In this document: positions 42,568 to 52,683 of the stretch, one piece after another | Numbering within the stretch: the first letter of the stretch is position 1 | Layout of the letters: every line of letters starts with the position of its first letter | Assembly: GCA_963751595.1 (NCBI GenBank) | Contig: CAVVVC010000005.1 | Coordinates: 62,001 to 126,000, forward strand | Direction of reading: 5' to 3' | DNA length: 64,000 bases | Source: JAHEGP01 sp963751595 | Lineage (GTDB): Bacteria > Pseudomonadota > Gammaproteobacteria > Pseudomonadales > JAHEGP01 | The notes under the pieces: generated by a model | The model's input: the letters and a program-made list of their open reading frames with translations, nothing else | Databases searched by the model: none | What the model was told of the DNA's origin: nothing | Made by a program: the position numbers and the translations under genes

Positions 42568-43803
42568 ATGGAGATCTACCTGGTCGGCGGCGCCGTCAGA
42601 GACGAACTGCTCGGGCTCGAGGTGCACGAGCGCGACTGGGTCGTTACCGGTGCAACCCCTGCCGGGATGGCCGAGGCTGATTATCGCCCGGTGGGCAAGG
42701 ATTTTCCGGTGTTTCTGCACCCCCGTACCCAGGAGGAATACGCCCTCGCCCGCACCGAGCGTAAAAGCGGCCATGGCTATGGGGGTTTCGAGTTCTTCAC
42801 CTCCCCCGAGGTCACCCTCGAACAGGACCTGCAGCGGCGGGACCTGACCATCAACGCCATGGCCCGGGCTGACGACGGCACACTGATCGATCCTTTCAAC
42901 GGCCAGCGGGATTTGCAACAGCGCCTGTTGCGCCATGTCAGCGACGCCTTTGTCGAAGACCCCTTGCGGGTGCTGCGGGTCGCCCGCTTTGCCGCCCGCT
43001 TTGCCGGGCTGGGCTTTCGGGTGGCTGCCGAGACCCTGGAGCTGATGGGGCAAATCGCCGCCAGCGGCGAGCTCGACTATCTCGTACCCGAGCGGGTCTG
43101 GCAGGAAACCCGCAAGGCGCTGGCAACAAACCACCCCGAAGTCTACTTTCAGGTACTGCACGACTGCAGTGCGCTCGCCAGCATCCTGCCGGAGCTGGAG
43201 CGGCTGTTTGGCGTGCCGCAGCCGGCACAACACCACCCTGAAGTCGACACCGGCGTTCACACCCTGATGGTGCTGCAGCAGGCGACCCGAATCAGCGACC
43301 AGACCCGGGTGAGGTTTGCCGCACTGGTGCATGACCTGGGCAAGGGCACGACCCCTGCCGCCACCCTGCCCCGTCATATCGCCCATGAGCACCGCGGCAT
43401 CGACATCATCAGGGATTTATGCCAACGGCTGCGGGTGCCCAACGACCATCGCGACCTGGCGCTGATTTGTTGTCGCTACCACGGCCTGGCGCACCGAATC
43501 CTCGAGGTCCGGGACAGCACCGTGTTGAAATTGCTCACCGCCACTGATGCCCTCCGTCGCCCCGAGCGTTTCACCGAGTTTTTACAGTGCTGCGAGGCCG
43601 ACAGTCGCGGTCGGTTGGGTTTTGAGGAGCGGCCCTACCCCCAGGCTGACTTTTTGCTGGCTGCCCTGGAGGCGGCTGCCGCCGTCGACCACCAGCAGCT
43701 GATCAGCGCGGGCTACAGCGGCAAGCGCCTGGGTGAACAGATTGCCCGGGAGCGCATCCAGGCGATCCGCTTGCTGCCAAGACCGGCACTGGCAAACCCG
43801 TGA
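42568..43803 (+). CDS. cca: Multifunctional CCA tRNA nucleotidyltransferase/2'3'-cyclic phosphodiesterase/phosphatase
   Basis: A 411-residue class II CCA-adding enzyme. The N-terminal head has IYLVGGAVRDELLGLEVHER and DWVVTGATPAGM, which supplies the catalytic carboxylates in DWV. LQRRDLTINAMARADDGTLI and VEDPLRVLRVARFAARFAGL are the ATP/CTP-selecting regions. A C-terminal HD domain (VRFAALVHDLGKGTTP, HIAHEHRG) adds the phosphohydrolase activities of the long gammaproteobacterial form. It repairs or completes the 3' CCA of tRNAs. The next gene starts 13 bases downstream. Confidence 0.96.
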   Translation: MEIYLVGGAVRDELLGLEVHERDWVVTGATPAGMAEADYRPVGKDFPVFLHPRTQEEYALARTERKSGHGYGGFEFFTSPEVTLEQDLQRRDLTINAMARADDGTLIDPFNGQRDLQQRLLRHVSDAFVEDPLRVLRVARFAARFAGLGFRVAAETLELMGQIAASGELDYLVPERVWQETRKALATNHPEVYFQVLHDCSALASILPELERLFGVPQPAQHHPEVDTGVHTLMVLQQATRISDQTRVRFAALVHDLGKGTTPAATLPRHIAHEHRGIDIIRDLCQRLRVPNDHRDLALICCRYHGLAHRILEVRDSTVLKLLTATDALRRPERFTEFLQCCEADSRGRLGFEERPYPQADFLLAALEAAAAVDHQQLISAGYSGKRLGEQIARERIQAIRLLPRPALANP

Positions 43804-43816
43804 CGAGGAAACCTGC

Positions 43817-44566
43817 ATGAAAGCAGAAGCCGCCAAAGTCCTGCTGATCACCGGCGCCGCGCACCGACTGGGCGCGGCCACCGCGCGTTACTTTCACCAG
43901 CGCGGCTTCCGGGTGGCCATCCACTACCACCAGTCCGGCGCCAGCGCTCGGGCGCTGGCCACTGAACTGAACCAGCTTCGTGTTAATAGCGCCATAGCCC
44001 TGGGCGCGGCGCTCGGAGACATCGCGGCGCTGGCGGTCATGGCCCGGCAACTGCTGGATCACTGGGGACGCCTGGACGTACTGATCAACAACGCCTCCCG
44101 GTTTTATCCGACCCCGGTTGGCCAGGTCGACGAGACCCAGTGGAATGCGCTGATGGACAGCAACCTGAAGGGACCGTTCTTTCTCAGCCAGGCCTGCCTG
44201 GGGGCCCTGCAAGTACAGCACGGCTGCATCATCAACCTGGTGGATATCCACGCCCAGCGCCCCCTCCCCGGTCACAGCATCTACTGTGCGGCAAAGGCCG
44301 GACTGGCCATGCTGACCCAGGCACTGGCCCTGGAAGCCGGCCCCGGGGTCAGGGTGAACGGCATTGCCCCGGGAGCGATTCTCTGGCCCGAGGGCGAATC
44401 CGCCCCCGGGACAAGCGCGAAACAGGACATCCTCGCGCGGATTCCCCTTGGCCGCTGCGGCGAGCCGGAGGATATCGCCCGCACCGCCTGGTTTCTCGCC
44501 ACCGAGGCTCCCTATATCAACGGCCAGATTATTGCGGTGGACGGCGGGCGTTCAGTGGTGGGCTGA
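43817..44566 (+). CDS. folM: Pteridine reductase-like short-chain dehydrogenase
   Basis: A 249-residue SDR. The nucleotide-binding loop is LLITGAAHRLGAATARYFHQ; the Arg there and HYHQSGASARALA indicate NADPH. The catalytic Tyr-Lys is SIYCAAKAGLAML (Y-x3-K), preceded by DVLINNASRFYPTPVGQ and IINLVDIHAQRPLPGH, and VNGIAPGAILWPEG follows. This NLVDIHAQRPL pattern, rather than a Ser-type active site, is typical of PTR1/FolM pteridine reductases, which reduce dihydropterins. GAGGAA is 6 bases before the ATG. It converges on folK, whose end is 21 bases away, which supports a folate/pterin role. Confidence 0.85.
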   Translation: MKAEAAKVLLITGAAHRLGAATARYFHQRGFRVAIHYHQSGASARALATELNQLRVNSAIALGAALGDIAALAVMARQLLDHWGRLDVLINNASRFYPTPVGQVDETQWNALMDSNLKGPFFLSQACLGALQVQHGCIINLVDIHAQRPLPGHSIYCAAKAGLAMLTQALALEAGPGVRVNGIAPGAILWPEGESAPGTSAKQDILARIPLGRCGEPEDIARTAWFLATEAPYINGQIIAVDGGRSVVG

Positions 44567-44587
44567 GGGGCAGAACGCGTCCTGCGC

Positions 44588-45109
44588 TCACGGCCCCGGA
44601 GCTCGACCCCCCGCCGCGGCGTCCAGCGCCACATCCACCTGCCACAGGGTGTCATCGTCGTCCGTCAGGCGCCGGGATATCTCGGCATAGCGCTCCCCTG
44701 TCACCGGATAGACCAGGTCGCCGGCAATGTCAGCCAGGGGCTTGATGACGAAACCGTAGCGTTCGATCTCATCCCGGGGCAGGGCCACCCCGTCCACAAC
44801 GCCCACGGTATCGCCGTAGGTCAGGATATCGATGTCCAGGGTTCGCGAGGCAAATTTCTCAGTGTCCCGACGGCGGCCGTTACTCGCCTCGATTTCACGC
44901 AGCAAGGCGCTCAGGGTGCCCACCGGCAAATCGGTATCCAGCGCTACCACAAGATTGAGAAAGTTATCGCCCTTGAAGCCCACCGCCACACTCTCGTAGA
45001 CCGGCGACATTGCCAGCTCGCCAAAATGGGCGCGCAACGCCGCTATTGCCTGCCGCAGGTGGCTCTGAGGCTCGATGTTGCTGCCGAGCGACAGGAATAC
45101 CTGGGTCAT
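44588..45109 (-). CDS. folK: 2-amino-4-hydroxy-6-hydroxymethyldihydropteridine pyrophosphokinase
   Basis: A 173-residue HPPK that transfers pyrophosphate from ATP to 6-hydroxymethyl-dihydropterin in folate synthesis. Motifs are VFLSLGSNIEPQSHLRQAI at the start, SPVYESVAVGFKGDNFLNLV, and the ATP/Mg site RTLDIDILTYGD with its two Asp. LPRDEIERYGFVIKPLADI is a close variant of the usual HPR/HPRL loop. The chosen ATG at 45109 starts one base after the folB stop; a longer in-frame extension lies within folB. Confidence 0.94.
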   Translation of the reverse strand: MTQVFLSLGSNIEPQSHLRQAIAALRAHFGELAMSPVYESVAVGFKGDNFLNLVVALDTDLPVGTLSALLREIEASNGRRRDTEKFASRTLDIDILTYGDTVGVVDGVALPRDEIERYGFVIKPLADIAGDLVYPVTGERYAEISRRLTDDDDTLWQVDVALDAAAGGRAPGP

Positions 45110-45110
45110 C

Positions 45111-45467
45111 TCATGCTTGCCCGGAGCGTTCGATGATAATGCCGACATCCCGCGAGCCCCGCACTGCCCCCGGCTTGCTCAGGCGCAGGCGCAGCCAGGG
45201 CACATCGAACTCGTCCAGCACCAGAGCCGCGCAGCGCTCGGCCAGGGTTTCCACCAGCTGGAAATCACTACTGCCTATGAACTGTATCAGTCGCTTGGCG
45301 ACGGCCTTGTAATTGAGGGTATCCTCGATGCTGTCAGAACTGGCCGCGCGCCGAATATCGGTCGCCATTTCCAGGTCGATACTCACCGTTTGGCGAACCT
45401 CTCGCTCCCAGTCGTAGATGCCAATGACCGTATCGACGCGTAAATCCCGAATGTAAACCTTGTCCAT
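45111..45467 (-). CDS. folB: Dihydroneopterin aldolase
   Basis: A 118-residue tunnelling-fold enzyme that releases glycolaldehyde from 7,8-dihydroneopterin. It begins DKVYIRDLRVDTVIGIYDWE (the conserved G-I-x-x-x-E region) and continues TVSIDLEMATDIRRAAS, DTLNYKAVAKRLIQFIG and FQLVETLAERCAALVLDEF (the catalytic/substrate Glu). Lys at LRLSKPGAV is the family Lys. Length is typical. It is followed directly by folK. The 100-base gap to tsaD may hold its promoter. Confidence 0.95.
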   Translation of the reverse strand: MDKVYIRDLRVDTVIGIYDWEREVRQTVSIDLEMATDIRRAASSDSIEDTLNYKAVAKRLIQFIGSSDFQLVETLAERCAALVLDEFDVPWLRLRLSKPGAVRGSRDVGIIIERSGQA

Positions 45468-45567
45468 GCATACTCCAATGCTTGTGCTTTTTGGCTGCGA
45501 CCCCGGGGCAAGTGGTTGGAGGGCTGCCCCGGTTGCTGGCAGCGCCCTGCCGCCAGGCGCTCAACAG

Positions 45568-46644
45568 TCATCGACTGCGCGCTGCGGCGACGCTCCCCAC
45601 CGGGCCGATGCCGGTATCCAGTGGGTTCAGCTCTTCCAACGGCCACCGCCCCCTGACGGCTATCGTCAGGTCCTGCTGCTCACCCGCCAGCAAGCGCTGG
45701 CACCCGGCATAGGCGATCATGGCACCGTTGTCGGTACAGAATTGCGGGCGGGCATAAAACACCCGACTGTCGAGCTGCTCACACATCGCCTCCAGCTTCC
45801 GGCGCAACTGCACGTTGGCACTGACCCCGCCGGCAATCACCAGTTGATTGAGGCCGGTCTGCTGCAGCGCGCGGCGACATTTCAGCGCCAGGGTATCGAC
45901 CACCGCCTCCTCGAAAGCGGCAGCGATATCGGCGCGGGTCTGGGGGTCAAGGGGAGCGCCATCCGGCGTTTCAGCGGCAATCGTATTCAGGGTGAAGGTT
46001 TTCAGTCCGCTGAAGCTGAAGTCCAGGCCCGGTCGGTTGGTCATGGGGCGGGGAAACTTGTAGCGTCCCGCATTACCCTGGCTTGCCAGGCGAGCCACAT
46101 GGGGGCCGCCCGGGTAGGGCAGGCCGAGCATTTTTGCGGTTTTATCAAAGGCTTCACCCGCCGCATCGTCGAGGGATTCGCCCAGCAGCCGGTAGCGGCC
46201 TATTCCCTCGACCTCGACCAACTGGGTATGGCCCCCCGAAACCAGCAGCGCCACCAGGGGAAACTTCGGGGGCTCGGCTTCCAGCATCGGCGCCAGCAGG
46301 TGCCCTTCCATGTGGTGCACCGCCACCGCCGGCACCGACCAGGCATAAGCCAGGGAGCGAGCTATGGCCGCCCCTACCATCAGCGCCCCCACCAGGCCCG
46401 GCCCGGCGGTGTAGGCGACACCGTCGATATCGGTGCCCTCGAGCCCGGCCATCTCCAGGGTTTGGGTGATCATCGGCAGGGTTTTGCGAATATGATCCCG
46501 CGACGCCAGTTCGGGAACCACGCCCCCGTACTCAGCGTGCAGGGCCACCTGGCTGTAGAGGCGGTCTGCGAGCAGGCCACGTTCACTGTCGTAAATCGCC
46601 ACGCCGGTTTCGTCGCAGGATGTTTCAATACCCAGAATTCGCAT
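45568..46644 (-). CDS. tsaD: tRNA N6-adenosine threonylcarbamoyltransferase TsaD
   Basis: A 358-residue ASKHA-fold protein that transfers threonylcarbamoyl to A37 of ANN-decoding tRNAs, with TsaB and TsaE. It begins MRILGIETSCDETGVAIYD. The metal-binding His pair is VAVHHMEGHLLAPML, the nucleotide-binding region is PLVALLVSGGHTQLVEV, and LVIAGGVSANVQLR plus FCTDNGAMIAYAG close the site. The ATG at 46644 fits the family start; a longer frame is spurious. It diverges from rpsU across 170 bases, a common arrangement in gammaproteobacteria. Confidence 0.97.
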   Translation of the reverse strand: MRILGIETSCDETGVAIYDSERGLLADRLYSQVALHAEYGGVVPELASRDHIRKTLPMITQTLEMAGLEGTDIDGVAYTAGPGLVGALMVGAAIARSLAYAWSVPAVAVHHMEGHLLAPMLEAEPPKFPLVALLVSGGHTQLVEVEGIGRYRLLGESLDDAAGEAFDKTAKMLGLPYPGGPHVARLASQGNAGRYKFPRPMTNRPGLDFSFSGLKTFTLNTIAAETPDGAPLDPQTRADIAAAFEEAVVDTLALKCRRALQQTGLNQLVIAGGVSANVQLRRKLEAMCEQLDSRVFYARPQFCTDNGAMIAYAGCQRLLAGEQQDLTIAVRGRWPLEELNPLDTGIGPVGSVAAARSR

Positions 46645-46770
46645 GTCTTTGCACTGCCTACCCTGCCGAACGCGCATTCTAAAGCATGGTGCCAGCAGCG
46701 AAAAGAGCGCTTTGCAATTTCTGATTCAGAAGTATATCATTCCGCCCCCTTAAACCAGCGTGATGCCTGC

Positions 46771-46779
46771 TGGTATTAT
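46771..46779 (+). promoter_or_regulatory. Extended -10 promoter element for rpsU
   Basis: TGGTATTAT combines the extended TG with a TATTAT -10 box, about 38 bases before the rpsU ATG. The -35 position shows only a weak match, as expected for extended -10 promoters. Confidence 0.5.
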
Positions 46780-46816
46780 CGAATCTGTGAATCAGCAATA
46801 GCGGAAAGACAACTAG

Positions 46817-47032
46817 ATGCCAGAAGTCAGAGTTAGAGAAAACGAGCCCTTCGATATCGCCCTGCGTCGCTTCAAACGCTCCTGCGAAAAAGCCGGCATT
46901 ATGGCCGAAGTGCGGCGCCGTGAGTTTTACGAAAAGCCCACCACCGTGCGCAAGCGCAACAAGGCCGCAGCGGTGAAGCGTCACCTGAAGAAACTGCAGC
47001 GCGAAAATCGCCGGATGCAGCGTCTCTACTAA
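46817..47032 (+). CDS. rpsU: 30S ribosomal protein S21
   Basis: A 71-residue, highly basic protein that begins PEVRVRENEPFDIALRRFKR, continues SCEKAGIMAEVRRREFYEKP, and ends in a Lys/Arg-rich tail (QRENRRMQRLY). It matches the E. coli protein in length and sequence character. S21 helps base-pair mRNA with the 16S 3' end at initiation. It opens the macromolecular synthesis block (rpsU, yqeY, dnaG, rpoD). A strong terminator directly follows, as in other species where S21 is made in excess over primase. Confidence 0.98.
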   Translation: MPEVRVRENEPFDIALRRFKRSCEKAGIMAEVRRREFYEKPTTVRKRNKAAAVKRHLKKLQRENRRMQRLY

Positions 47033-47062
47033 ACGTCGTCACCCGCCGTTCCGACTCCAGCT

Positions 47063-47087
47063 CTGGCGGTTTCCGCCAGGGCTTTTT
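47063..47087 (+). terminator. Rho-independent terminator after rpsU
   Basis: CTGGCGG (47063-47069) and CCGCCAG (47073-47079) form a 7-bp stem with a TTT loop, followed by GG-C and five T at 47083-47087. Its position between rpsU and yqeY would lower expression of dnaG relative to rpsU. Confidence 0.8.
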
Positions 47088-47108
47088 GCGCTATAGGCAG
47101 ACCGGACC

Positions 47109-47561
47109 ATGACCCAGGAAAACTTGCAAGCAACCATCAAAGGCGCGATGAAAACCGCCCTCAAAGCCGGTGACAAACCCCGGCTGGGCGCGATTCGCCT
47201 GATGATGGCGGAAATGAAGCGCGTGGAGGTCGACGAGCGTATTGAGCTCGACGACAAGCGCGTGTTAGCCATACTCGACAAAATGCTCAAGCAGCGACGG
47301 GATTCCCTCAGCCAGTATCAGTCTGCGGGTCGCGACGACCTGGCCGACCAGGAAGCCTTCGAGATCGGTGTCATCGAGGCGTTCATGCCGGCCAAACTGG
47401 AGGCTGCGGAACTGGACGCCCTGGTACGCGGGGCAATTGCCGACAGCGGCGCCAGCTCGATGCAGGACATGGGCAAGGTCATGGCGCTGGTCAAACCCCA
47501 GGCCCAGGGCCGTGCCGACATGGGCGCAGTCAGCAAGCTGGTCAAATCCCTGCTGCAATAG
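47109..47561 (+). CDS. yqeY: GatB/YqeY domain protein
   Basis: A 150-residue helical protein of the YqeY family, resembling the tail domain of GatB amidotransferase subunits. Family stretches are MKTALKAGDKPRLGAIRLMM, DDKRVLAILDKMLKQRRDSL, AFEIGVIEAFMPAKLEAAEL and GRADMGAVSKLVKSLL. A tRNA-related role is suggested by the fold but is not established for free-standing proteins. It lies between rpsU and dnaG, a frequent arrangement in gammaproteobacteria. Confidence 0.92.
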   Translation: MTQENLQATIKGAMKTALKAGDKPRLGAIRLMMAEMKRVEVDERIELDDKRVLAILDKMLKQRRDSLSQYQSAGRDDLADQEAFEIGVIEAFMPAKLEAAELDALVRGAIADSGASSMQDMGKVMALVKPQAQGRADMGAVSKLVKSLLQ

Positions 47562-47651
47562 GTCCAGGCGCAGGCCAGCACGTTCGCCTTTGGTGGCGCC
47601 ACCAAGCGGCCGGCATTCGCGCCGGCTTCCGCCCCTGATATGATTAAGCCC

Positions 47652-49487
47652 ATGCGCGGCAAAATCCCACAGTCTTTCATCGATGAACTCCTCAACCGGG
47701 TCGATATCGTTGAAGTCGTTGATACCCGGGTCGAGCTGAAGCGAACCGGGCGCAATTACAAGGGGCTTTGCCCTTTCCACAAGGAAAAAACGCCCTCCTT
47801 CTCGGTCAACGGCGACAAGCAGTTTTACTATTGCTTCGGTTGTGGCGCCGGGGGCAATGCCATCGGCTTCCTGATGGAGCACGACCGCCTCGAGTTTCCC
47901 GCTGCCGTCGAGCAACTCGCCCGCGGCGCCGGCCTCGAAGTCCCCCGGGAAGACGGCGGGCGCGATCAGCAGCGGCGAGAGCGCAGCGAGCCGATCTACA
48001 GGGTACTGCAGGAGTGCAGCGGCTGGTTCCAGCAACAATTGCGTCAACACAGCCAGGCCCACCGCGCCGTGGAATATCTCAAACGCCGGGGCCTCAGCGG
48101 CCAGATCGCCAGGCAATTCGCCATTGGCTATGCGCCGCCGGGCTGGGACAACCTGCTCAAGGCCCGGGCCGGGAGCGACCTGCAAAAACAACTGCTCAAC
48201 GACGCCGGCATGCTGGTGGAGCGCGACAACAAGGGCTACTACGACCGTTTTCGCGACCGCATCATGTTTCCCATCCGCGATATTCGCGGCCGCGTTATCG
48301 CCTTCGGCGGGCGCGTGCTCGGCGACGACACGCCCAAGTATCTCAACTCGCCGGAAACACCGGTCTTCAATAAGGGCCGCGAGTTATACGGCCTCTACGA
48401 GGCGCGGCAGGCCAATCGCCAGCTGGCAAGGCTGGTCATTGTCGAAGGCTATATGGATGTGGTGGCACTGGCCCAGCACGGCATCGACTATGCCGCCGCG
48501 ACCCTCGGTACCGCCGTCGGCAAGGCCCATCTTGAGCGCGTGTTTCGCCACACGCCCCGGGTGATCTTTTGCTTCGACGGCGACCCGGCGGGACGCAGCG
48601 CCGCCAGGCGGGCCCTGGAAGCCACCATGCCGCTGATGAGCGATGGCCGCCAGGCGAGCTTCCTCTTTCTCGAAGAGGGTGAAGACCCTGACAGCATGGT
48701 TCGCAAAATCGGTCGCGGGGCACTTGAGCAGCAATTCGACACCTGCCAGCCCATCGCCGACTTCCTGTTCGAGAGCCTTCGCGAGGGCATCGATCTTGGC
48801 AGGAGCGACGGTCGCAGCCGATTCAGCAATCTGTGCCTGCCGCTGATCAGGCAGACCCCTGACGGCGTGTTCCGGGAATTACTGATGCAGGAACTGGCAC
48901 GCCTGACCGGACTCGACAGCCAGACCCTGGCGGGGATTGCCCGGCGCAGGGAACCCCTGCCCGAAGAACCCCCGACGCCCGTCGCAGCGCCGGAGCCTGG
49001 CCCGCCACCGGAAGCCCGGCGCCCTGACTCCGCGGGCCCGGTGTCGCGCCGACCCCAGCGCCAGCTGGTTGAAAAGACACCCCTGCGGGCGGCACTGGCC
49101 ACCCTGCTACTGTATCCCCGGCTCGCCCCACTGGCACCCGAGCCCGATGAATTGCGGGGGCTGGATTCCATCGAGGCCCAATTGCTGGTGGAAATGCTGG
49201 ACTTACTGCGGCGCGAGCCAGACACACGCACCCACACCCTGGTGGGCTCCTGGCTCAACACCGATAAACACGACTTCGCCACGGCACTGCTGGGCTTCGA
49301 AGACCTGCTGGAAGATGAAACCAAGGCCCGGGAAGAATTCACCGGGGCGTTCAAGCGCATTCGCCGTGACATCGAGCGCCGGGCGCTGGAAGAAGAATGG
49401 TTGGAGCTTTGCCAGTGTGATTCGCTGTCGGTGGAGCAGAAACGGCGTTACAAGGAGGTGCTGGTCGCGCTGCAGGCGACCAATTAG
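47652..49487 (+). CDS. dnaG: DNA primase
   Basis: A 611-residue replication primase. The N-terminal zinc-binding domain has CPFHKEKTPSF...FYYCFGCGAGGN (C-x2-H...C-x2-C). The TOPRIM core begins around residue 255 with LVIVEGYMDVVALAQHGIDY, and FCFDGDPAGRSAARRAL supplies the acidic metal site. A Pro/Ala-rich linker (about 440-480) leads to the C-terminal helicase-binding domain. Compared with the family, ATG 47652 (MRGKIPQSFIDELLNRVDIV) is the likelier start; ATG 47640 adds four residues. No clear ribosome site precedes either, in keeping with the low expression known for primase genes. Confidence 0.97.
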   Translation: MRGKIPQSFIDELLNRVDIVEVVDTRVELKRTGRNYKGLCPFHKEKTPSFSVNGDKQFYYCFGCGAGGNAIGFLMEHDRLEFPAAVEQLARGAGLEVPREDGGRDQQRRERSEPIYRVLQECSGWFQQQLRQHSQAHRAVEYLKRRGLSGQIARQFAIGYAPPGWDNLLKARAGSDLQKQLLNDAGMLVERDNKGYYDRFRDRIMFPIRDIRGRVIAFGGRVLGDDTPKYLNSPETPVFNKGRELYGLYEARQANRQLARLVIVEGYMDVVALAQHGIDYAAATLGTAVGKAHLERVFRHTPRVIFCFDGDPAGRSAARRALEATMPLMSDGRQASFLFLEEGEDPDSMVRKIGRGALEQQFDTCQPIADFLFESLREGIDLGRSDGRSRFSNLCLPLIRQTPDGVFRELLMQELARLTGLDSQTLAGIARRREPLPEEPPTPVAAPEPGPPPEARRPDSAGPVSRRPQRQLVEKTPLRAALATLLLYPRLAPLAPEPDELRGLDSIEAQLLVEMLDLLRREPDTRTHTLVGSWLNTDKHDFATALLGFEDLLEDETKAREEFTGAFKRIRRDIERRALEEEWLELCQCDSLSVEQKRRYKEVLVALQATN

Positions 49488-49650
49488 CAGCCACAGCTGA
49501 GCGGCACCCTTTAAATATTTGCTTATGGCAGCATATAGATGAAGTACGCTATACTATCGGGCTGATTTTTTTCCACCGGACTGAGTGTTGCACCGCACTG
49601 CACTTTTTATCACTCTCATACCACTCTTACCGCACTGAACAAGGGCCACC

Positions 49651-51459
<1,809 letters not shown>

Positions 51460-51478
51460 GCCTGGATCCGCTGCAAAG

Positions 51479-51501
51479 CGCCGACCTCGAGTCGGCGTTT
51501 T
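51479..51501 (+). terminator. Rho-independent terminator after rpoD
   Basis: CGCCGAC (51479-51485) and GTCGGCG (51491-51497) form a perfect 7-bp stem with a CTCGA loop, followed by TTTT, 20 bases after the rpoD stop. Confidence 0.8.
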
Positions 51502-51573
51502 CAGTTCTGGACATGGCAATTATTTGCTAATAGGCTAGGCGGTCAGCTAACAATAATCAGGAATTTGTCGACC

Positions 51574-52539
51574 ATGCCCCTTTTCAACGACAACAGCGAA
51601 TCTATCGGCAACACCCCGCTTATCAAACTCAATCGCATCAGCGATGGCAACATCTACGCCAAAATCGAGGGCCGCAACCCGGCCTACTCGGTCAAGTGCC
51701 GAATCGGCGCCAGTATGGTCTGGGCGGCGGAAAAAAGCGGTGAGCTCAAGCCCGGCATGGAAATACTGGAAGCCACCAGCGGCAACACCGGTATCGCCCT
51801 GGCCTTCGTCGCCGCGGCCCGCGGCTATCCGATCACCCTCACCATGCCCAGCACGATGAGCCTTGAACGGCGCAAGCTGTTAAAAGCGCTGGGCGCCAAG
51901 CTGGTACTCACGGAAGGCCCCAAGGGGATGCCAGGGGCACTCGCCAGGATGAACGAAATCGCCGCTAGCGACCCGGATAAATACTACCTGCCGCGACAAT
52001 TCTCCAATCCCGCCAATCCACAGATTCACGAGCAGACTACCGGGCCGGAAATCTGGCGCGATACCGAAGGCAACATTGATGTACTGGTCAGCGGCGTTGG
52101 TACCGGTGGCACCCTGACCGGGATCTGCCGCTATATCAAGGGCACCCAGGGCAAGGCGATCACCGCGGTTGCCGTTGAGCCCGACTCCACGACGGTAATC
52201 ACCGCGGCCAAGGCCGGAGAGGAGCCCACCCATGGCCCGCACAAGATACAGGGTATCGGTGCCGGCTTCGTACCCGATAACCTGGATCTGGGCATGGTCG
52301 ACCAGGTTGAGCGGGTCAGTAACGAAGACGCCATGGAGTGGACCCATCGCCTGATGCGAGAGGAAGGTATTCTCGCGGGTATTTCCTGCGGTGCGGCGAT
52401 GGCTGTGGCCCATCGGGTGTCACAGCAGGAACAGCACAAGGGAAAGCACATCGTAGTGATCCTGCCGGATCTCACGGAACGGTACCTGTCCTCTGCGCTG
52501 TTCGAAGGCATGTGGGGCGAGTCGGAAACTGTGCAATAG
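51574..52539 (+). CDS. cysK: Cysteine synthase A (O-acetylserine sulfhydrylase)
   Basis: A 321-residue PLP enzyme that makes cysteine from O-acetylserine and sulfide. ESIGNTPLIKLNRISDG is followed by EGRNPAYSVKCRIGASMVWA, in which Lys41 binds PLP. ATSGNTGIALAFVAAARGYP is the substrate loop, GVGTGGTLTG the phosphate-binding loop, and HKIQGIGAGFVPDNLDLGMV and EGILAGISCGAAMAVA follow. The residues around the PLP Lys match CysK rather than CysM. The ATG at 51574 has AGGA about 11 bases upstream. Weak -35/-10-like bases occur at 51508-51536. Confidence 0.95.
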   Translation: MPLFNDNSESIGNTPLIKLNRISDGNIYAKIEGRNPAYSVKCRIGASMVWAAEKSGELKPGMEILEATSGNTGIALAFVAAARGYPITLTMPSTMSLERRKLLKALGAKLVLTEGPKGMPGALARMNEIAASDPDKYYLPRQFSNPANPQIHEQTTGPEIWRDTEGNIDVLVSGVGTGGTLTGICRYIKGTQGKAITAVAVEPDSTTVITAAKAGEEPTHGPHKIQGIGAGFVPDNLDLGMVDQVERVSNEDAMEWTHRLMREEGILAGISCGAAMAVAHRVSQQEQHKGKHIVVILPDLTERYLSSALFEGMWGESETVQ

Positions 52540-52568
52540 TGCGCGGGAGTCCCCTCTTCTCCTGAGCT

Positions 52569-52604
52569 TGCAAACACTTTGCCACGCACTGCAAACGCTT
52601 TGCA
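52569..52604. promoter_or_regulatory. Tandem palindromic operator-like repeats upstream of ackA
   Basis: TGCAAACACTTTGC (52569-52582) and TGCAAACGCTTTGCA (52590-52604) are near-identical. Each is an inverted repeat GCAAA-N3-TTTGC (TGCAAA-N3-TTTGCA in the second). Their centres are 21 bases apart, two helical turns, and they lie 80-115 bases before the ackA ATG. This is the layout of a cooperative repressor or activator site. The cognate factor is not known and none is encoded nearby. Confidence 0.5.
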
Positions 52605-52683
52605 AAATCGATTCCGGCCAGTCGAGCGCCCGTCATTTCGGCCGGCGCCCTGGCCCACAGTTTAACCAAGCGAGTATGGGACC

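Noticed and set aside
45460..46836. 458-codon plus-strand frame across tsaD
   Set aside because: Shadow of tsaD; no domain or signal, while the minus frame matches TsaD end to end.
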